This document shows positions 38,322-50,871 of a stretch of 64,000 nt of DNA, one piece after another. The notes below the pieces were generated by a model, which worked only from the letters and a program-made list of their open reading frames with translations, did not search any database and had not been told where the DNA came from. The first letter of the stretch is position 1, and the number at the start of each line of letters is the position of its first letter. A program made the translations under genes and the position numbers. Source of the stretch: Fasciolopsis buskii (Eukaryota > Platyhelminthes > Trematoda > Plagiorchiida > Fasciolidae); NCBI GenBank assembly GCA_008360955.1, contig LUCM01000180.1, positions 1-64,000 on the forward strand. The letters run 5' to 3'.

Positions 38322-38454
38322 ACTTTGCTGACGGTCCGTGTAATTCCTTTGAAATATTCAGCCAGTCGAGCAACACATTCATCAGTGAATGGTCAGGGAT
38401 CTACGAATCAATGTTTTTGTACGTATGTGTGTGTAGTCAACCCAGTAATCCGAG
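38322..38454 (+). CDS. Best splice-bounded exon candidate, unknown protein
   Basis: It has the strongest splice context seen in the window: a pyrimidine tract of roughly 45 bases before the acceptor AG at 38320-38321, and a consensus donor cgag|GTAAGT at 38455. The 133 nt are open in two frames. One reads from LLTVRVIPLKYSASRATHSS to CVVNPVIR; the other starts FADGPCNSFEIFSQ. Neither resembles a family I can name. In the first frame the exon starts in phase 0 and ends with one extra base, which is phase-compatible with the candidate at 53602 (two leading bases). In the second it is compatible with the candidate at 28494-28612. Such agreement is expected one time in three by chance. Confidence 0.28.
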
Positions 38455-41400
38455 GTAAGTCAAAGTGTCCCAGTCAGCAAGTTTTTGTATCCATTACGCC
38501 TCTCGTAAATGACGTAACAGCGAATCAGGAATCGCTACATATGAACAGTATAGATTTGTTAAGAGATAATTAATTGAATGATTATGCCTTTATTTGTGCC
38601 CATATGCACTTGTCTGCTTATTTCATGATACAAAGCTATTTCAGCAAGAGTGATTATCTATTATCCCTTTCCTGGCCTATCAATCGCTTGATTGATGATG
38701 AAACCAAGCAGCCGCTTTATCGCACTTCATACCACTTAAAACGAATGAAACCGGATGGATTGTAAAACGGAGGATCAGGACACTTACCAGTCCCAGGAGG
38801 ATATCATGGGAGGTGATTTGAAAAATTTACCGTGAACAATACTACCGAGTATGATCCACGGGATCATATTTGGCTCCTGTCTGCAAATGTTTACTTCTAT
38901 CGGTTGTAACCCGACTTTGTCAGAATCCAAGAGTTTGATTTTACATCATGCTAGCTCATGAGGGGCGGCTATGCATGGCAAAAGTCCTTGTAAGCTCTAA
39001 GGTGTCGCGCGACAATGCTTTACAGCTTACCACTAAAAGGATTTGTGTTAAGTGGACGATGAGTTTACAGCAACGAACTTGACGAACATTTTTATCACTA
39101 AACATATCTGAAACATTCGAAAAGTAAGCAGTGTATGGTTAGGAGAGTTGTACAAGAATGTGTAAGAAGAAACGCGCAAATAATGCCGAGAAAAATATTT
39201 ATTTTAGGTGGATTTATTTATTTACGAGTTTTGTCTGTAACTTGTCGCTCGTGCGGTTCAGAAAACCTTGAGAAAGTAGCGAATCGAATCAAACTGTTGA
39301 ACCGCTCAAAAGATTTAATTCTGAAAGGTGCAGGTTGGTTTAAAACGACCTCAGGAAAGGATGTTTACTGTTATGAGCAAGTGGTCAAACGAAAGCAAAA
39401 GCTTGTTTCGTATTAGCTGTAGAACTTGATTCGTGCTGTGTTTTGAACAGCAGTATCACCTTTTGCTCTTGAGTCTTTCCTGGCCATAAATGGTCGGGAA
39501 CTCATGGGTCCAAGATCAAAGGACAACACATCTTAGTTGATTTACGGACTTCTCCTTTGAGGCATCCGTCTTATCTTTAACCTTCTAAATTTGTCTAGAT
39601 GCCGCCTGTGGCTGTGCAAGGCTGATTTAAGGATCACCACACACCCTTATAAGCCGTTTGACAGAGAAGCCAGAAAAAATTAAGGCTACATGAAAATCAT
39701 GATTGTCTCATCGGATTTTGCACGATTCAGGTACTAATCAAACTCCAAGGCGAACCTCTTACCTCTTATAAAAGAGCTAGAGGGTTACTTGTTGTGACCG
39801 TGCTTCCGTTTGTTTTTTGTGTGCAAATCCAACTTGAAATATCCATAAGGCCAGCACAGCCTCTTGAACGAACGGCGTAAATAGGCTGCCTAGTTGGCGA
39901 CCCAAAACTACGTAGGTTTTACCAATGTACATTTCATTAATACGATGCCGTTATTTCACAACGCACCCAACCAACAGAGCTTTGTTACGGGTTGCATTTG
40001 AAATCGCGTTGGACGAAATCTTGATGATGATAGACAGTGATTTTTGATTCACCTAACGAGAGCCCGGTAGCCAATTTGTTTTATCAGATGCGTTATTTCC
40101 TCTTGTTTCTATTCCGATTGCAACTCCGTGAACACAATCCGTGGTAGTAACGAAGCTGCTAAATACTGTTCTGCAGTTTTAATGGGCAAACAAAACTGGG
40201 CGTTTGCCGGAAATCGCTTAAAAATGTAGTAAGAAATACCGGGTGCCTAATCGTTCACTGTTAATGACTTTAGTCCAATAGGTAGGCAAATGACACTTTA
40301 GCATTAAAAACATCCGAGTATGCAGTTGGAAAGGCATATGATAAAACTGTCGCACGTGACCGGTAGACTTGGGCGAATAGCGTAATTCTCAAAGAGATGG
40401 TAACAGCTAGGCAATGGTTGTTTGCTATTCGAACGTGAGAGATCAATTAACTGATCAGTTTTTGGGCCATCGGTTCCTATAGGCACTTGCAACCGATCAG
40501 TTTGCTGCGAAATTCACAGGATCATTTTCATATGTGCAGATAATTTTGCTGAATAGAACCCCTGGTTGAAGTCACCTTTGAATTACACATTCGGAAGTTA
40601 GATGAAATACTGGATCGGACCTGATATACTTTGTAACGACCTAGTGATACAGACCTCTTCCACCAACGTGTATACATACGTGGCCATCGACAGGAGTACT
40701 TCGGGGAAAACTGCGCATCTTAAGTAGATAATTCTTCCTTGTACCACCTCAGTCAAGCGGGTTACTAGCTGACTGCAACCAATGGTAAGTAAGCGAAAAT
40801 TTCTAACAATCTTGCTGAAATAAATGCTCTTATGTGAGTTAAACAGAAAAGACCTTGTGAATATTCAGGCAGACGTTGGGTTTGATGCATTGCGGCTCTT
40901 TATAAATATAGGGATGAGTGTAAATTTTCTGTGTAAAACCATACATAGCAAAATTCATAAATCGAAAACCATGTAAAAGGTTTAAAATGAACGGAATTCG
41001 CACACATTAGATCAATTACAACGAGGCGAAAGCCATTCTAATTAGACAGGAGAAGATCACTCTTTTTTAGTCTACCATTGTAAGCCTAGGTGCACATTCC
41101 TTTGGATAGCTAACAAAAACATTACTACTTGTCTCAATTTGATTGCGCTACGAATCGCCTGTTGTGTATGTGCAAAAAATGAACAATATGATAGATAGCA
41201 TGTTAGAGCACGATCCCACTTTTGACAGTTTTCACCCGATCACGTTCAAATAATGCGCGTTTTCGAGTCAGCAGCACTTACATCATACTTCAATTGACAA
41301 AGTAATAGAATAGGAGAGGTTTTCTACCCACGACGTTACACGATAGAACTTGGACGTGTCTATTAGGTTTTTCATTGACACTTATCTCTGTGCACAAATA

Positions 41401-43014
41401 TAGTAACGATGTTACTGAAATGCAAACTAAGTTGATTAACAGATTCTTGGACGTTTGCTAGCAAAACCTGTCACAACCACCCTTCGGGTGATTTTGTTAC
41501 CCATTTCTTCTCTCATTTTTGCCATAATCACGTTTCTTGAGGGAGAGATGACATAACAATCTTACATAGCAGTCTAGACGAAAAAATTGACAAGCTGTTA
41601 ATATTTCGGTCACGGCATGTAATAATCCTCAAAACTGGTTTCAACGGCTAGTTAAACTGACAACTGGTCGTCAAACCGAAATGTGAAGTACCAGGTTCAA
41701 CTCAAGTCACTAAACACGAAAGTCTTCTACAGTGTGAGAGGTTTATGTTCAGCTGTCGCTTATGTAAAATGAAATCAGTCATCAACTTGCACGAAAGATC
41801 TAGGAAATTATTTGATAAGGAAATTGATGACCCCGCCACTGAATCACTACCGAAAGCGAAATTCGATCAGAAACAGAGAGCCGAATCCACAAGTTTTATG
41901 ACGACAAGAAACCGGGCCAATTTTCAAGGGTCCTTAATTAATATATTAAGTGATTTTAACCAAGTCTATATCGAATGGTCTAAGCGGTTTCATCCTCCTA
42001 ACACATCTGCTTTCCGTAGCAATCCTTGATTGATAGGATACTATTTGTCATTCTATAGTCGAATGCTCCCTGGGTGGACCAACACTGCCAGTGAGCATGT
42101 TCACGGGATCCAAAAACCTCCTTTGTTTAATCTAATAGACTAAGCAGTTCTTTGATATAAGGCGATTTTCGACCTTCAGTTAAACAAATATGTCAGTTAG
42201 GGATGATTTTGTGCCAAGACTTATGTGTATTTCAAGTCCGAAAAGGTGACAATGAAAAAGTGTCCAAGTGAATTTGAAAGCCATGATTGGGTATATCGAG
42301 TCAGAACTTCCAAACAAGCTTGACTGGTCACGATATTCTGCAGTAAGACCAACTCTCTCGGAGCCTCGCGTGATTAGATAACAATAGGAACTTTTATCGT
42401 GCTGAATTGTCCCTGATATCATTAAATGTTAGCTTTAAAATACACACTTTCAATTCCACCATAAGCAATCACGCCCAAACAGTGGGAAAATTCCTCGACC
42501 AGTCCAAATATTTTACTTCTAATATTGGCCTACCAAACACGTCTCTATATTGACAAGGTAAATTTTTATGAAGTTCGATCCGTGTACAGATACTTGGATT
42601 CTCTCAGGTCAGCGTAGATGAAAGTGGAGGGCGCGATAAATGGCCCGTCACAATTTCCGACCAGGCCGCATTTGATTTGCGAGCATGATGTGTCAGTGTT
42701 ACCTAGGTTGACGTCATCTTAGTCTCCCATTCCATGAGCACCAATGAAGCTCGACTGAAAATTTTATCCGGTCTGGCTATGATAGCAGACATCGAGACAT
42801 CCCTTACTGCGACAGATTGCTTCTCTTAGACGTACAACTTGATTTAAATGTTTAGGGTGGGCGGCTTAGATCCTATTGACCGCGGGAGGGGGCGGAAAGC
42901 AGTGGTCTGATGGATTGTGCAAGTAAGTGTTTGAAGTGCTTTGATTTCGAACTAAAGTAGTTCATTCTTAGGTTGAGTAAATTACGTCTGACTTGATTCC
43001 GTCCACGAAATGAT
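38455..43014. other. No recognised gene; two protein-like frames
   Basis: 39135-39416 (plus, ATG, 93 codons) is Lys/Arg-rich and contains CRSCGSENLEK and later LKGAGWFKT. This faintly recalls an FmdB-type zinc ribbon but has only one Cys pair. 41745-42029 (plus, ATG, 94 codons) is charged (for example KLFDKEIDDPATESLPKAKF) and could follow an acceptor at 41722-41723. It lies 1 kb upstream of the Ty3/gypsy fragment on the same strand, so a decayed gag origin is possible but unsupported. A strong donor, atg|gtaagtaag, occurs at 40787. Confidence 0.4.
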
Positions 43015-43367
43015 TTCCCGCCCACAAGCTCTTCGGGCTGGCTACTAATTCACACAAATTTCCAAAGGCCAATGAAGTACATTGGCCGCTGATCTGCTAC
43101 CAGCTATTTGTCTGGTTTAATTGGATGACATTGGATGATATTTTTGTGCATAGACGGACGTTTGATGAAAATTTGTTTAATTTGAGAAAGGCCTTTCAGA
43201 AAGTAAAGACTTCTGGATTAAGGCTGAAATCGAGGGTTTGCGAGTTGTTGAAGGCTGAGATCAAGCATCTAAGCTACATAACCAAACAGAGCAAGATGCA
43301 AGTTGTCTCTGAGAAAAAAAAGAATCCATTAGAAGCTGACGGGTTCCAGAGTCTTGAGCTAGCTTAA
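43015..43367 (+). pseudogene. Ty3/gypsy retrotransposon reverse transcriptase fragment
   Basis: The upstream part reads KLFGLATNSHKF, corresponding to the family pattern MPFGL-NAPATFQ. Downstream comes LDDIFVHRRTFDENLFNL, the catalytic xLDD with the segment usual in gypsy enzymes. It continues to GLRLKSRVCELLKAEIKHLS (pattern GLKL-KC-F-EV-YLG). The tyrosine before the LDD is lost. A tandem 10-base duplication at 43121-43140 doubles the catalytic codons and shifts the frame. The frame ends at 43365-43367. No integrase, protease, RNase H or LTR was recognised nearby, so this is an isolated, long-dead fragment. Assignment to a gypsy clade would need alignment. Confidence 0.8.
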
Positions 43368-44536
43368 GGTTGCTTTCCACCCATCGGGAAACAACAGGGG
43401 ATGAAATAAAAGCAACTATTATCGGACATGTTCTATCGGTTAGAGATGGGTTGTTTGTGGGTAAGAGTGGGTAAGAGCAAATAGTTTTTCAAACTTTGAC
43501 GGGTTATTGTTTCTTCTTTCACATGCATCCAAAAATGAAGTACTTTCACGTACAAATGCTTTCTATCACTAAACGTTTTGTATCTCTCGTTTACATCGGG
43601 CACAAAGTACTCGTCGGAACCGGCCATGACCCCATTCAGGGCAACAAAAACAACAGGGCAGCAAGGGAAGAAACACTATCCGGCTGACCAGAATCTGCGT
43701 TGATTTGAAGGAGTGCTGACCTGTTGTACTATATCTGGAGCTAGTCATGTGGCAAAAGCGAGTGGACTACTAAGTTAGTATTTTTACTTGTGTCTCAAGA
43801 AGGTAATGTTCTGATTCGACAACCAATGCATGCGTAAATCTTTCGGCTAGTCGGTTTGACTCAGCAAATCAGATTTTAGTTATCGTTAGAAATGCCACGA
43901 CGAAGTGGGAAATTAATTTATTTTGCGTGTACTAACACGGTATCATCTTCGGAGTATTAAGCATACAAATATATAAATGTGCACTTACATACGCATGCAT
44001 TGATACATCATCTCACAATAACCGAGTACACGTTTTGCCGATCATTTTAATCTGCAACCGAAGCACGTAGGGCTGTCATTTGCTGACCGTATGAATTTGA
44101 AATCCGTCCAGACACAAACCAGAATGAGCAATAATAAACAGTCTATAAAGTTGTGACGTCCAATGAAGAAATGTTGATATCATGTATGACAAATTAATTG
44201 TTTGGCAAAACTCAGCCTAGAATGAGCGGTGGCTACAACTGCAATACAACTTTTATCTCGCATTCGTGGACACTGTGTGTGTAAATCAACTAACTTGGTA
44301 CAAAATGATTCACTTTAGTTTCGAACGCAAAAGGTCAAAACCGACATGCATGGTGCTGTGTAAAGCTGGATTTTTATCGAATAAAATGATCCAGTATTGT
44401 TACTTTGAAACATTTTGTCACCGGTTTTGCAACACGCGGTAAAAGCCAGGTGTGATTTTATAGAAAGTGGTAAAGGTCACACGTGGAGAAAAACAAATTT
44501 TGTCTACCGGAACGCCTCGTTTGCCAGACAATGAAC
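43368..44536. other. No recognisable gene
   Basis: The connection and RNase H parts of the gypsy element were looked for directly downstream and not found. Only short frames are present. Confidence 0.5.
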
Positions 44537-44551
44537 CGCGCGCGCGCGCGC
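44537..44551. repeat. (CG)n alternating tract
   Basis: Fifteen bases of pure alternating C and G, extended by cac, within AT-rich DNA. This is a Z-DNA-prone sequence and a rare CpG cluster. Confidence 0.95.
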
Positions 44552-44698
44552 ACGGATTGCATTTTGCACTTTGATGCGAGCGGACTTTATAGCAAATGAT
44601 GTCTTGGTTGAACAAAGGGCGCACCCGGTTAAATACTTGCAATAGCAGGGCACAAAGTGGAAAAGATTAGCAACGGTCGAAGTACAGCTCTGCACTGT

Positions 44699-44747
44699 GC
44701 ACAAAATGGTTAGCCGTAATACCGACTAGGTTGATTCCCTCTCAGGG
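44699..44747 (+). repeat. Degenerate tRNA-like fragment
   Basis: gcacaaaatggttagc resembles the D-arm/A-box region of tRNAs (pattern ggcgcaatggttagcg). It is followed by accgactaggttgattccc, which resembles the anticodon 3' stem, variable loop and a B-box with a few bases deleted. The two boxes are too close together for a real tRNA. It is likely a decayed tRNA pseudogene or SINE head. Confidence 0.35.
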
Positions 44748-47540
44748 ATAAATGTCACTGTCCACGTGTCCGGACAATCCAGTGGTGCCTGACATTTTGC
44801 CTACCGCCTGTTGTGCATGGTGTACGGTTTCTCGTAAATGGCATCACCGTCTAGCTCATGAATCAAAACCCTATGGTATAATTCGAGTTTACACAAAACC
44901 TCCAAATACGCACCTGTGTGTGCATGTAAATTCCAACCCACAAATGTCCTGTGCGATTTTCGCACAATAAAAGTTCTTTCTAGATGAATTTTTCAGGAGC
45001 ACTTCATCGAGTACAACTGCTTCATAAGTGGCTGTCATCCACCACTAAGGTATTTGGCAAATATGAACGTGCAAGCGTCCCAACTGACTGGAATGTGGCT
45101 CTAGACAAGATCTCTCTTCTAATTAAGCCTGGTGATTAAGCTACATGAACTAAGACAACAAAAAAACAGCCTGAAGCTGAATATCTGTTACCCATCACAC
45201 TTGTCTAACTTTCGGTGAGGTTTTTCGGCATGGAAAAATCACCCTTAGTTGATACGCCCTCAGAACTCGCTGTTGCTTGTCATTTAATGCCATTTTGTCA
45301 TTCCCGTTTTGCTTAGACCCAGGTTGCATGGATAGATTTTAAGGCCTACGAAGTGTTTCTGCTTGCTACATGATCGGTTACATATTGACTCGAACATCTC
45401 ATCAGTCTTGTTACACATCTCGGATCACTGACCGTGTCCTATGAAGCTTTGCAAATAACGTTCTTCTGATGAAAGTCCTGTTCAATGTGTGCTTGTTCTT
45501 TCGGTTTGTTCCCTTTTAATCATTCCCCCTGTTTCAGTTTCTCGCAATTGAGCTCTCTAGTTGTCTGTTAAATAATTTCCTATCATCTTTATGGAAACCT
45601 TTAAGTTAGGTACCCTTATATTGCACTTCTTTGAGAATAAGTGCATATTGATTTCGCACATTCGAATTGACTGACCGTCTCCCATCGTATATTTTCTGGT
45701 TACCTAGCTAACCACCGGGTTGATAATATTTGCTAACTTAATCGTTAGTTCTTTGCGCTGCGGCAGAGATGATCGCAGTAATAATACAAGTCATAATAAT
45801 ACCCGAAACTAGAGACTTCTACCTCTCCGGACATTTTCAATTTATTTTTTTGTTACCTTTTGGGAAGAAAAACCAGGGGGAATTTCGTGTAATTTTAGAA
45901 AATGTAGAAAAAATGTACGATATAAGGTATTTTTTACAGGATAATTGGTCTCAATTCATTTGCACCAGACGGTGTCGCATTTCTTCTACATAGAAAAAGG
46001 CATCTAAAGCCAACTTCATTGCGGTCACGAAAACCAATTTTCCTAGAAAGACACTAAGATTTGCACTTATGAATCTTCTGTTATTTATTACGTTCATTCT
46101 TTAAAGAATACTCGTGTATGGGTATTCCCTAACTTTTGGTAAGCACATTTACATGTGATCCAGTGCAATATTGTGGGCTATTGTTTGCATTTTTACTTTG
46201 GCCCACATCGTTATTTCCGGGTCGATGAAGTTTCAGGGACTCCCAATCGACGAACCGCCAAGTTTAAATGGAAACACATTTAGGGGGGTATGTACTTGCT
46301 GTTCATTCTGAAGAACACATGGAATAGTATTATCTAACGAACAGAAGTTACGAGAAACGTCCCATTACTGATCCACAGTTAGTTACTATTTTGTAAACTG
46401 ACATTACGAATAGAGTAGGAATAATCATCGGAGCATAATCGGAGGACACTGGTGCTGTAAAGCAGGTCTAATTAGTCCCTGTCTCATCCCATAGTCAAAC
46501 CATGTGAGTTGAGAACGTGACGGCCAAGTTTGGGCAGATTAGAAATTATTTTAACACCTATGTGGAACTTTTGCCAATAGTTACTGAGCCCCTGTGAATT
46601 GCACGGGGACACAGGAGAGCATAATTCTGAAGGCTGGAGTAGCATCATAGAAGAGTCCAAAAAGTCAAGTTCTGTGTCTTTTGGCCGGTACAAAACATTT
46701 AGGTAGATGAAAATTCTACAATGTGAGGTAAGTAATTGTTGAAAGCAATAGATATTGCTGCTATAAAATTAATCTCCTTGCAGAGCTACCGGCAAACTAG
46801 TACTATCCATCTGATTATGTCTAACGATTACTGGGCAGTAGAATAGAATTCTCGAAAATATTCTTTAGCGAGACGAGTTTTGCAGCAGCCTTGGGGAAGT
46901 TGTTCCAGATCAGGCCGTGAATTCTAGAATAAACAGCTTGTAAAAGATGGCACGTGCCAATATTACAATTTACAGACATCGCTCGTTTGTGTCCCCTTAT
47001 TTTGTGAATCAACTGATGCTCACCTCAATGAAACAGTGAAAACCACGAATACGAATGATGTTCAGTAGTCACTTTTCACATCTTTGATGACTAGTGGCAC
47101 ATCTGTCGTCTCTTCTTCATTCTGGCTTGGTTGAAGACAGAATATTTTTGGACTGCTTTCGTTTTAGCGACATGGGCAGAACCTTGTCCGTTAAATTTGT
47201 ACTATCTTTCACGTTCACAGCAAGATCCCTTTAAAGGTATCTCACAAACCATTTCGTCGGACTACTTTATTTTTTTGATGTTTCTTGAACGTTTGTTTTT
47301 TAGTTAGCAATATATATTCATCTTGACCGCTACTGATCGGATTCCAGACCAGTTGATCTTTTCTTGTTGATTTTCAGAGTGGTTAGATAAATTCACAAAT
47401 TTTGCTAGTAATCGATTGCTTCGAAGATTCATTCTTGTAATAGACGTCGCAATATCTCCGCAAGGATTTTGACGTCTTTTTATTTGGGACGGAAATGGAC
47501 TTGTACGCCATACGTCCGAAAGTGGGGGTCAAAAATAGAT
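44748..47540. other. No recognisable gene
   Basis: The frame 45769-45993 (plus, ATG, 74 codons) has a hydrophobic start and a more polar end, with no family match. The frames 46484-46693 and 46821-47012 (minus) are short. No repeats were seen. Confidence 0.5.
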
Positions 47541-47597
47541 GTCGAACCGATGGGCTTCTGCTTACCGGAAAGGTCTACCACTGAGTTACCGCGGACG
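47541..47597 (-). repeat. tRNA-like fragment (possible SINE head)
   Basis: Minus strand: gtccgcggtaactcagtggtagacc holds an acceptor-like start and an A-box (taactcagtgg). A B-box-like ggttcgacatc follows 40 bases after the A-box start, close to the tRNA spacing of 44. The T-stem does not pair and no matching 3' acceptor is present, so it is not a functional tRNA. No SINE body could be confirmed. Confidence 0.55.
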
Positions 47598-50500
47598 CTA
47601 CTCTTGAAAGAAACTTAAGTAAGTAAATACCCAGTGTTGCCCGGACGCCCATTTTAGTGAAACAGCCATTAACTTGGTTTTAGACACTGTGTTAACCTCG
47701 TCGATGATTTTGCAAGGGGAATAAACAGTATAGGTGAATGGGATTCAATTGGTGTTTCTGACTAATCTTTAGTTGTCTGGGGTGACACGAGGAGATAGGT
47801 GTTCCGCAGAATAGGAATTCTGTCTATCCACTCTTCAGTCCACGTCGTTGCGTCGTCTTCTGGATGCTAGATGATAAAAGGAACTCTTGCTACGCTTGAT
47901 CGTCTTTTTTAACATCCTTCAACTCAGCATTTAAACAAGCTATAGCTAAAACCTACTTCATGCGCAGTAAGTAGCAGTTTACGGTACGTACCAGTGAAGG
48001 AACTTTCCAGGAAGGATTCTATGGCCTCCGAAAGCCGTTTAATCAGGAAGGGAATCTCAAATGATAAATTCACAGTGAACAGCACCTATCAATTCCTAAA
48101 GCAGCACATGCAGGTCCATTTTCAGAGTGCTTGAAGTACTCGAGGCCCGTATCTTGGCGAATGTAATGTCTAGTTTGCTTCAATTTGATCACCAAACCAA
48201 GCGACATTACCAGTATCCTGGTAACGATTTCCGTGCCTGCCGGGACGCAGTATTTCTACTTCGCTGTGTAAGCGTTGCACCAGAGATAAAAAATATCTTT
48301 ATGGCATACTTTAGCTGCATCCCGCAATTTGTGACCCTCCTAGCTATAACATTTTTGCCGCTTACTACGATATTCTAACTTTGACCCTTTGCTCTGCAAG
48401 CTTGAATAGTAAACTTAAGTCACGTCCTGTTAACCGAGTTGGGTTCAGAAGTACCGGTGACGTCCTTAAGGCAACTGTGTGCACTATTTCTGGACAATCA
48501 AATTATGCATTCCGCCAACTGTATTTGACCTTAAAATTATCTAAAGAACGAAGAATGTTTATCAGTGCATCTCTTCGTGATTTCTGTAAAGGCCAGTGAA
48601 AGCAAAGGGAACAGTATTTTTTGCGGTATTGCTGCTCACAGTGTAAACATTAGATCAGGTTGGAGTGAAGCAAAATAAATAACAGCAAGCTATGAATACT
48701 ACTACTACGGTAGCAAAGCAACTGCTGATTTAATGTACTGAAACAGACTTCTGTTAGGATCAGATGAAAAAATTCATGCCTCCAATATAACAGATATGAA
48801 CAAACAAATCTCTGACTATTCGTATCAATACCTATGCGAAGTAAGAGCACATAGGGAGAAGTATAGTACAGAATGAGAATGACTTCTACGGGGGCTCGGC
48901 ACCCATCCTTGTAACTGACCATATTTTAAGTCCGAGAATGATGAAAGCAGCTGAAATGGACGAAACTCAATTACTGCCGTCCATTTGTTCATGCAACATG
49001 ATTTGACACCCGCATAAAGGTCAACCCCATTGAACACAATAGCAGTTGGACAAACTTCACTGATCTCAGAATATCCTTGTGCAATCTGATTCGACTCGTT
49101 TACGGCGTCACTTTCAAATGTTTGTGTTTTTAGGCTGAATAAATATAACTCGAGGTTAAAGGACCACAATCGGAGGTTTAGGCTTCTTGGACAAAATATG
49201 CTTTTTAAGATGTTTCTGAATACCGCATTCAAATGCATGGCATGAACGAGCACATCGATTTTTGCAAAGGTTTCCTAACTGGTATAAGTGGGAAAAAATC
49301 GGAAATCATTTCTAGTCAGCACTGATTTAGATATCAGCTAGCGTAACCACCGACAAAGTACAAACTCAATGTAGCGGTTAGCCAGCTTAGATCTGGATGG
49401 AAACGCTTCCGGTTGGCATAGGTGAATTTGTTTTAGCTTTGCCTATTCAGGTTTATGCCAAACGTAAGTGTTCCTTGTCATTTTGCCTGAAGAGACTGAG
49501 CGAAAATGTTAGTAATATTGTGCTTTAGATTAACCGTTTACTGAATTAAAGGAGGACAATCGGCTCTCTGCTCTCCGAATCAAGCTGCCTTTCCTTCTTA
49601 TTGCATCTGATCAGCTCTACCTTCTGCCCTCGGTCAGTGAATGAACAGAGGCCAGAAAATGTTGTACGAGAAGCAAAAACTCACTCCTTGCTATAGCTCA
49701 CTTTCATAGCTTGGTTTCGTGCCAGCGCATCTGGCTATCGGATTTCATTTTCTATTTTTCTGATATACTGATATATAAATGGATAAATGCCGACAAGCGA
49801 AAGAATAAATGAATACGATAACGTGTAAAGTTCCGCTTACATCTTTGTCATCTGCACACCTTCTTTAGCGACCACAAAATGTCAGAAATCAACAGATAAT
49901 AAGGACCCCCAAAGACTGAGCAGTTTTTCATCATGCTTGTTTTTCATGGATGGATTACCAATTTCATGGTTTATTCCGGGTTATTCCGAAGTTAGTTATT
50001 CATCCAGTATTTTGGGGTCGGTCAAATGAAGACGAAAAGCAACATCTATTGAAAACGTTTGCTATATTGGAATTCACAAGGCGGGAACGTGTGCTTGGTT
50101 CACCTGACAAAATAAACCTGACATGTTTGGAAGAAAAAATCGATGATTCGAGTATATTTCTTTAACTGAATGAAGTTCCAACTTAGATGTTCTCTGATAG
50201 TTCGCAGACATCAACAGAAATGTTAATGCAAACATTATACTATTCATACAGGGCAAAAAGTCATAACTTGAGGCAGTAAGCTTCAAAATTTTCACTGCGA
50301 CAACAACTAAAAACATTGACTGCCAGAAATCTTCAGGTTCACTGCCCGTTTTCATTCAGTCTTACGCGGTATTATGGATATCATGCAGCTGCTTGACTGG
50401 GCTTAATGCTTCGGAATGAGTCTTCTAGGAGAAGAGGAAAAACAGTAATAGTAAATTTATTAACATTGGTGGTATTAGTAGTAGTAAACACAGCAACAGT

Positions 50501-50871
50501 AGCAGTAGGTGCACTAGACTAAAGGGCCTCTCATTCCGTATGAGAGTTGTTCTTGTCAGTGATGCGTATTTTAGCGATGATGAATGATTGTCTTGCTCTT
50601 AAGATTCGATGCATTGTTTTGACCAGAAATTCAAAGAATTTGTAAAACGATTCGGTACTGCTAAAAGCTGTCCGCACTCTCAAACTATTTTATTTCATTT
50701 CAATTTGTTTGGTTTTAACCTGATGAGACCCGAACGACTCCAATTCTCATTTGTCCAGTCCAGAATCAGAAAAGCCTCTTCATGGAGCACGGGCATTCCT
50801 AAGGATTACCGGTGCGGAATCTTCAAACCATCGTTCACGAGAGAAAAACACTCATAATAAACTCATGGAAA
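47598..50871. other. No recognised gene; one long minus-strand frame
   Basis: The minus-strand frame 49253-48825 (142 codons, no ATG start at its head) contains an acceptor-like tatatttattcag at about 49128-49140, and the following stretch is balanced in composition (for example VCPTAIVFNGVDLYAGVKSC). No domain is recognised and the length is just within chance expectation. 49950-50165 (plus, 71 codons, ATG) is charged and likewise unrecognised. Confidence 0.42.
50442..50510. repeat. Imperfect AGT/ACA trinucleotide repeat
   Basis: Repeated agt, att and cag triplets (gtagtagtaaacacagcaacagtagcagt and similar) over about 70 bases, a degenerate trinucleotide repeat. Confidence 0.7.
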
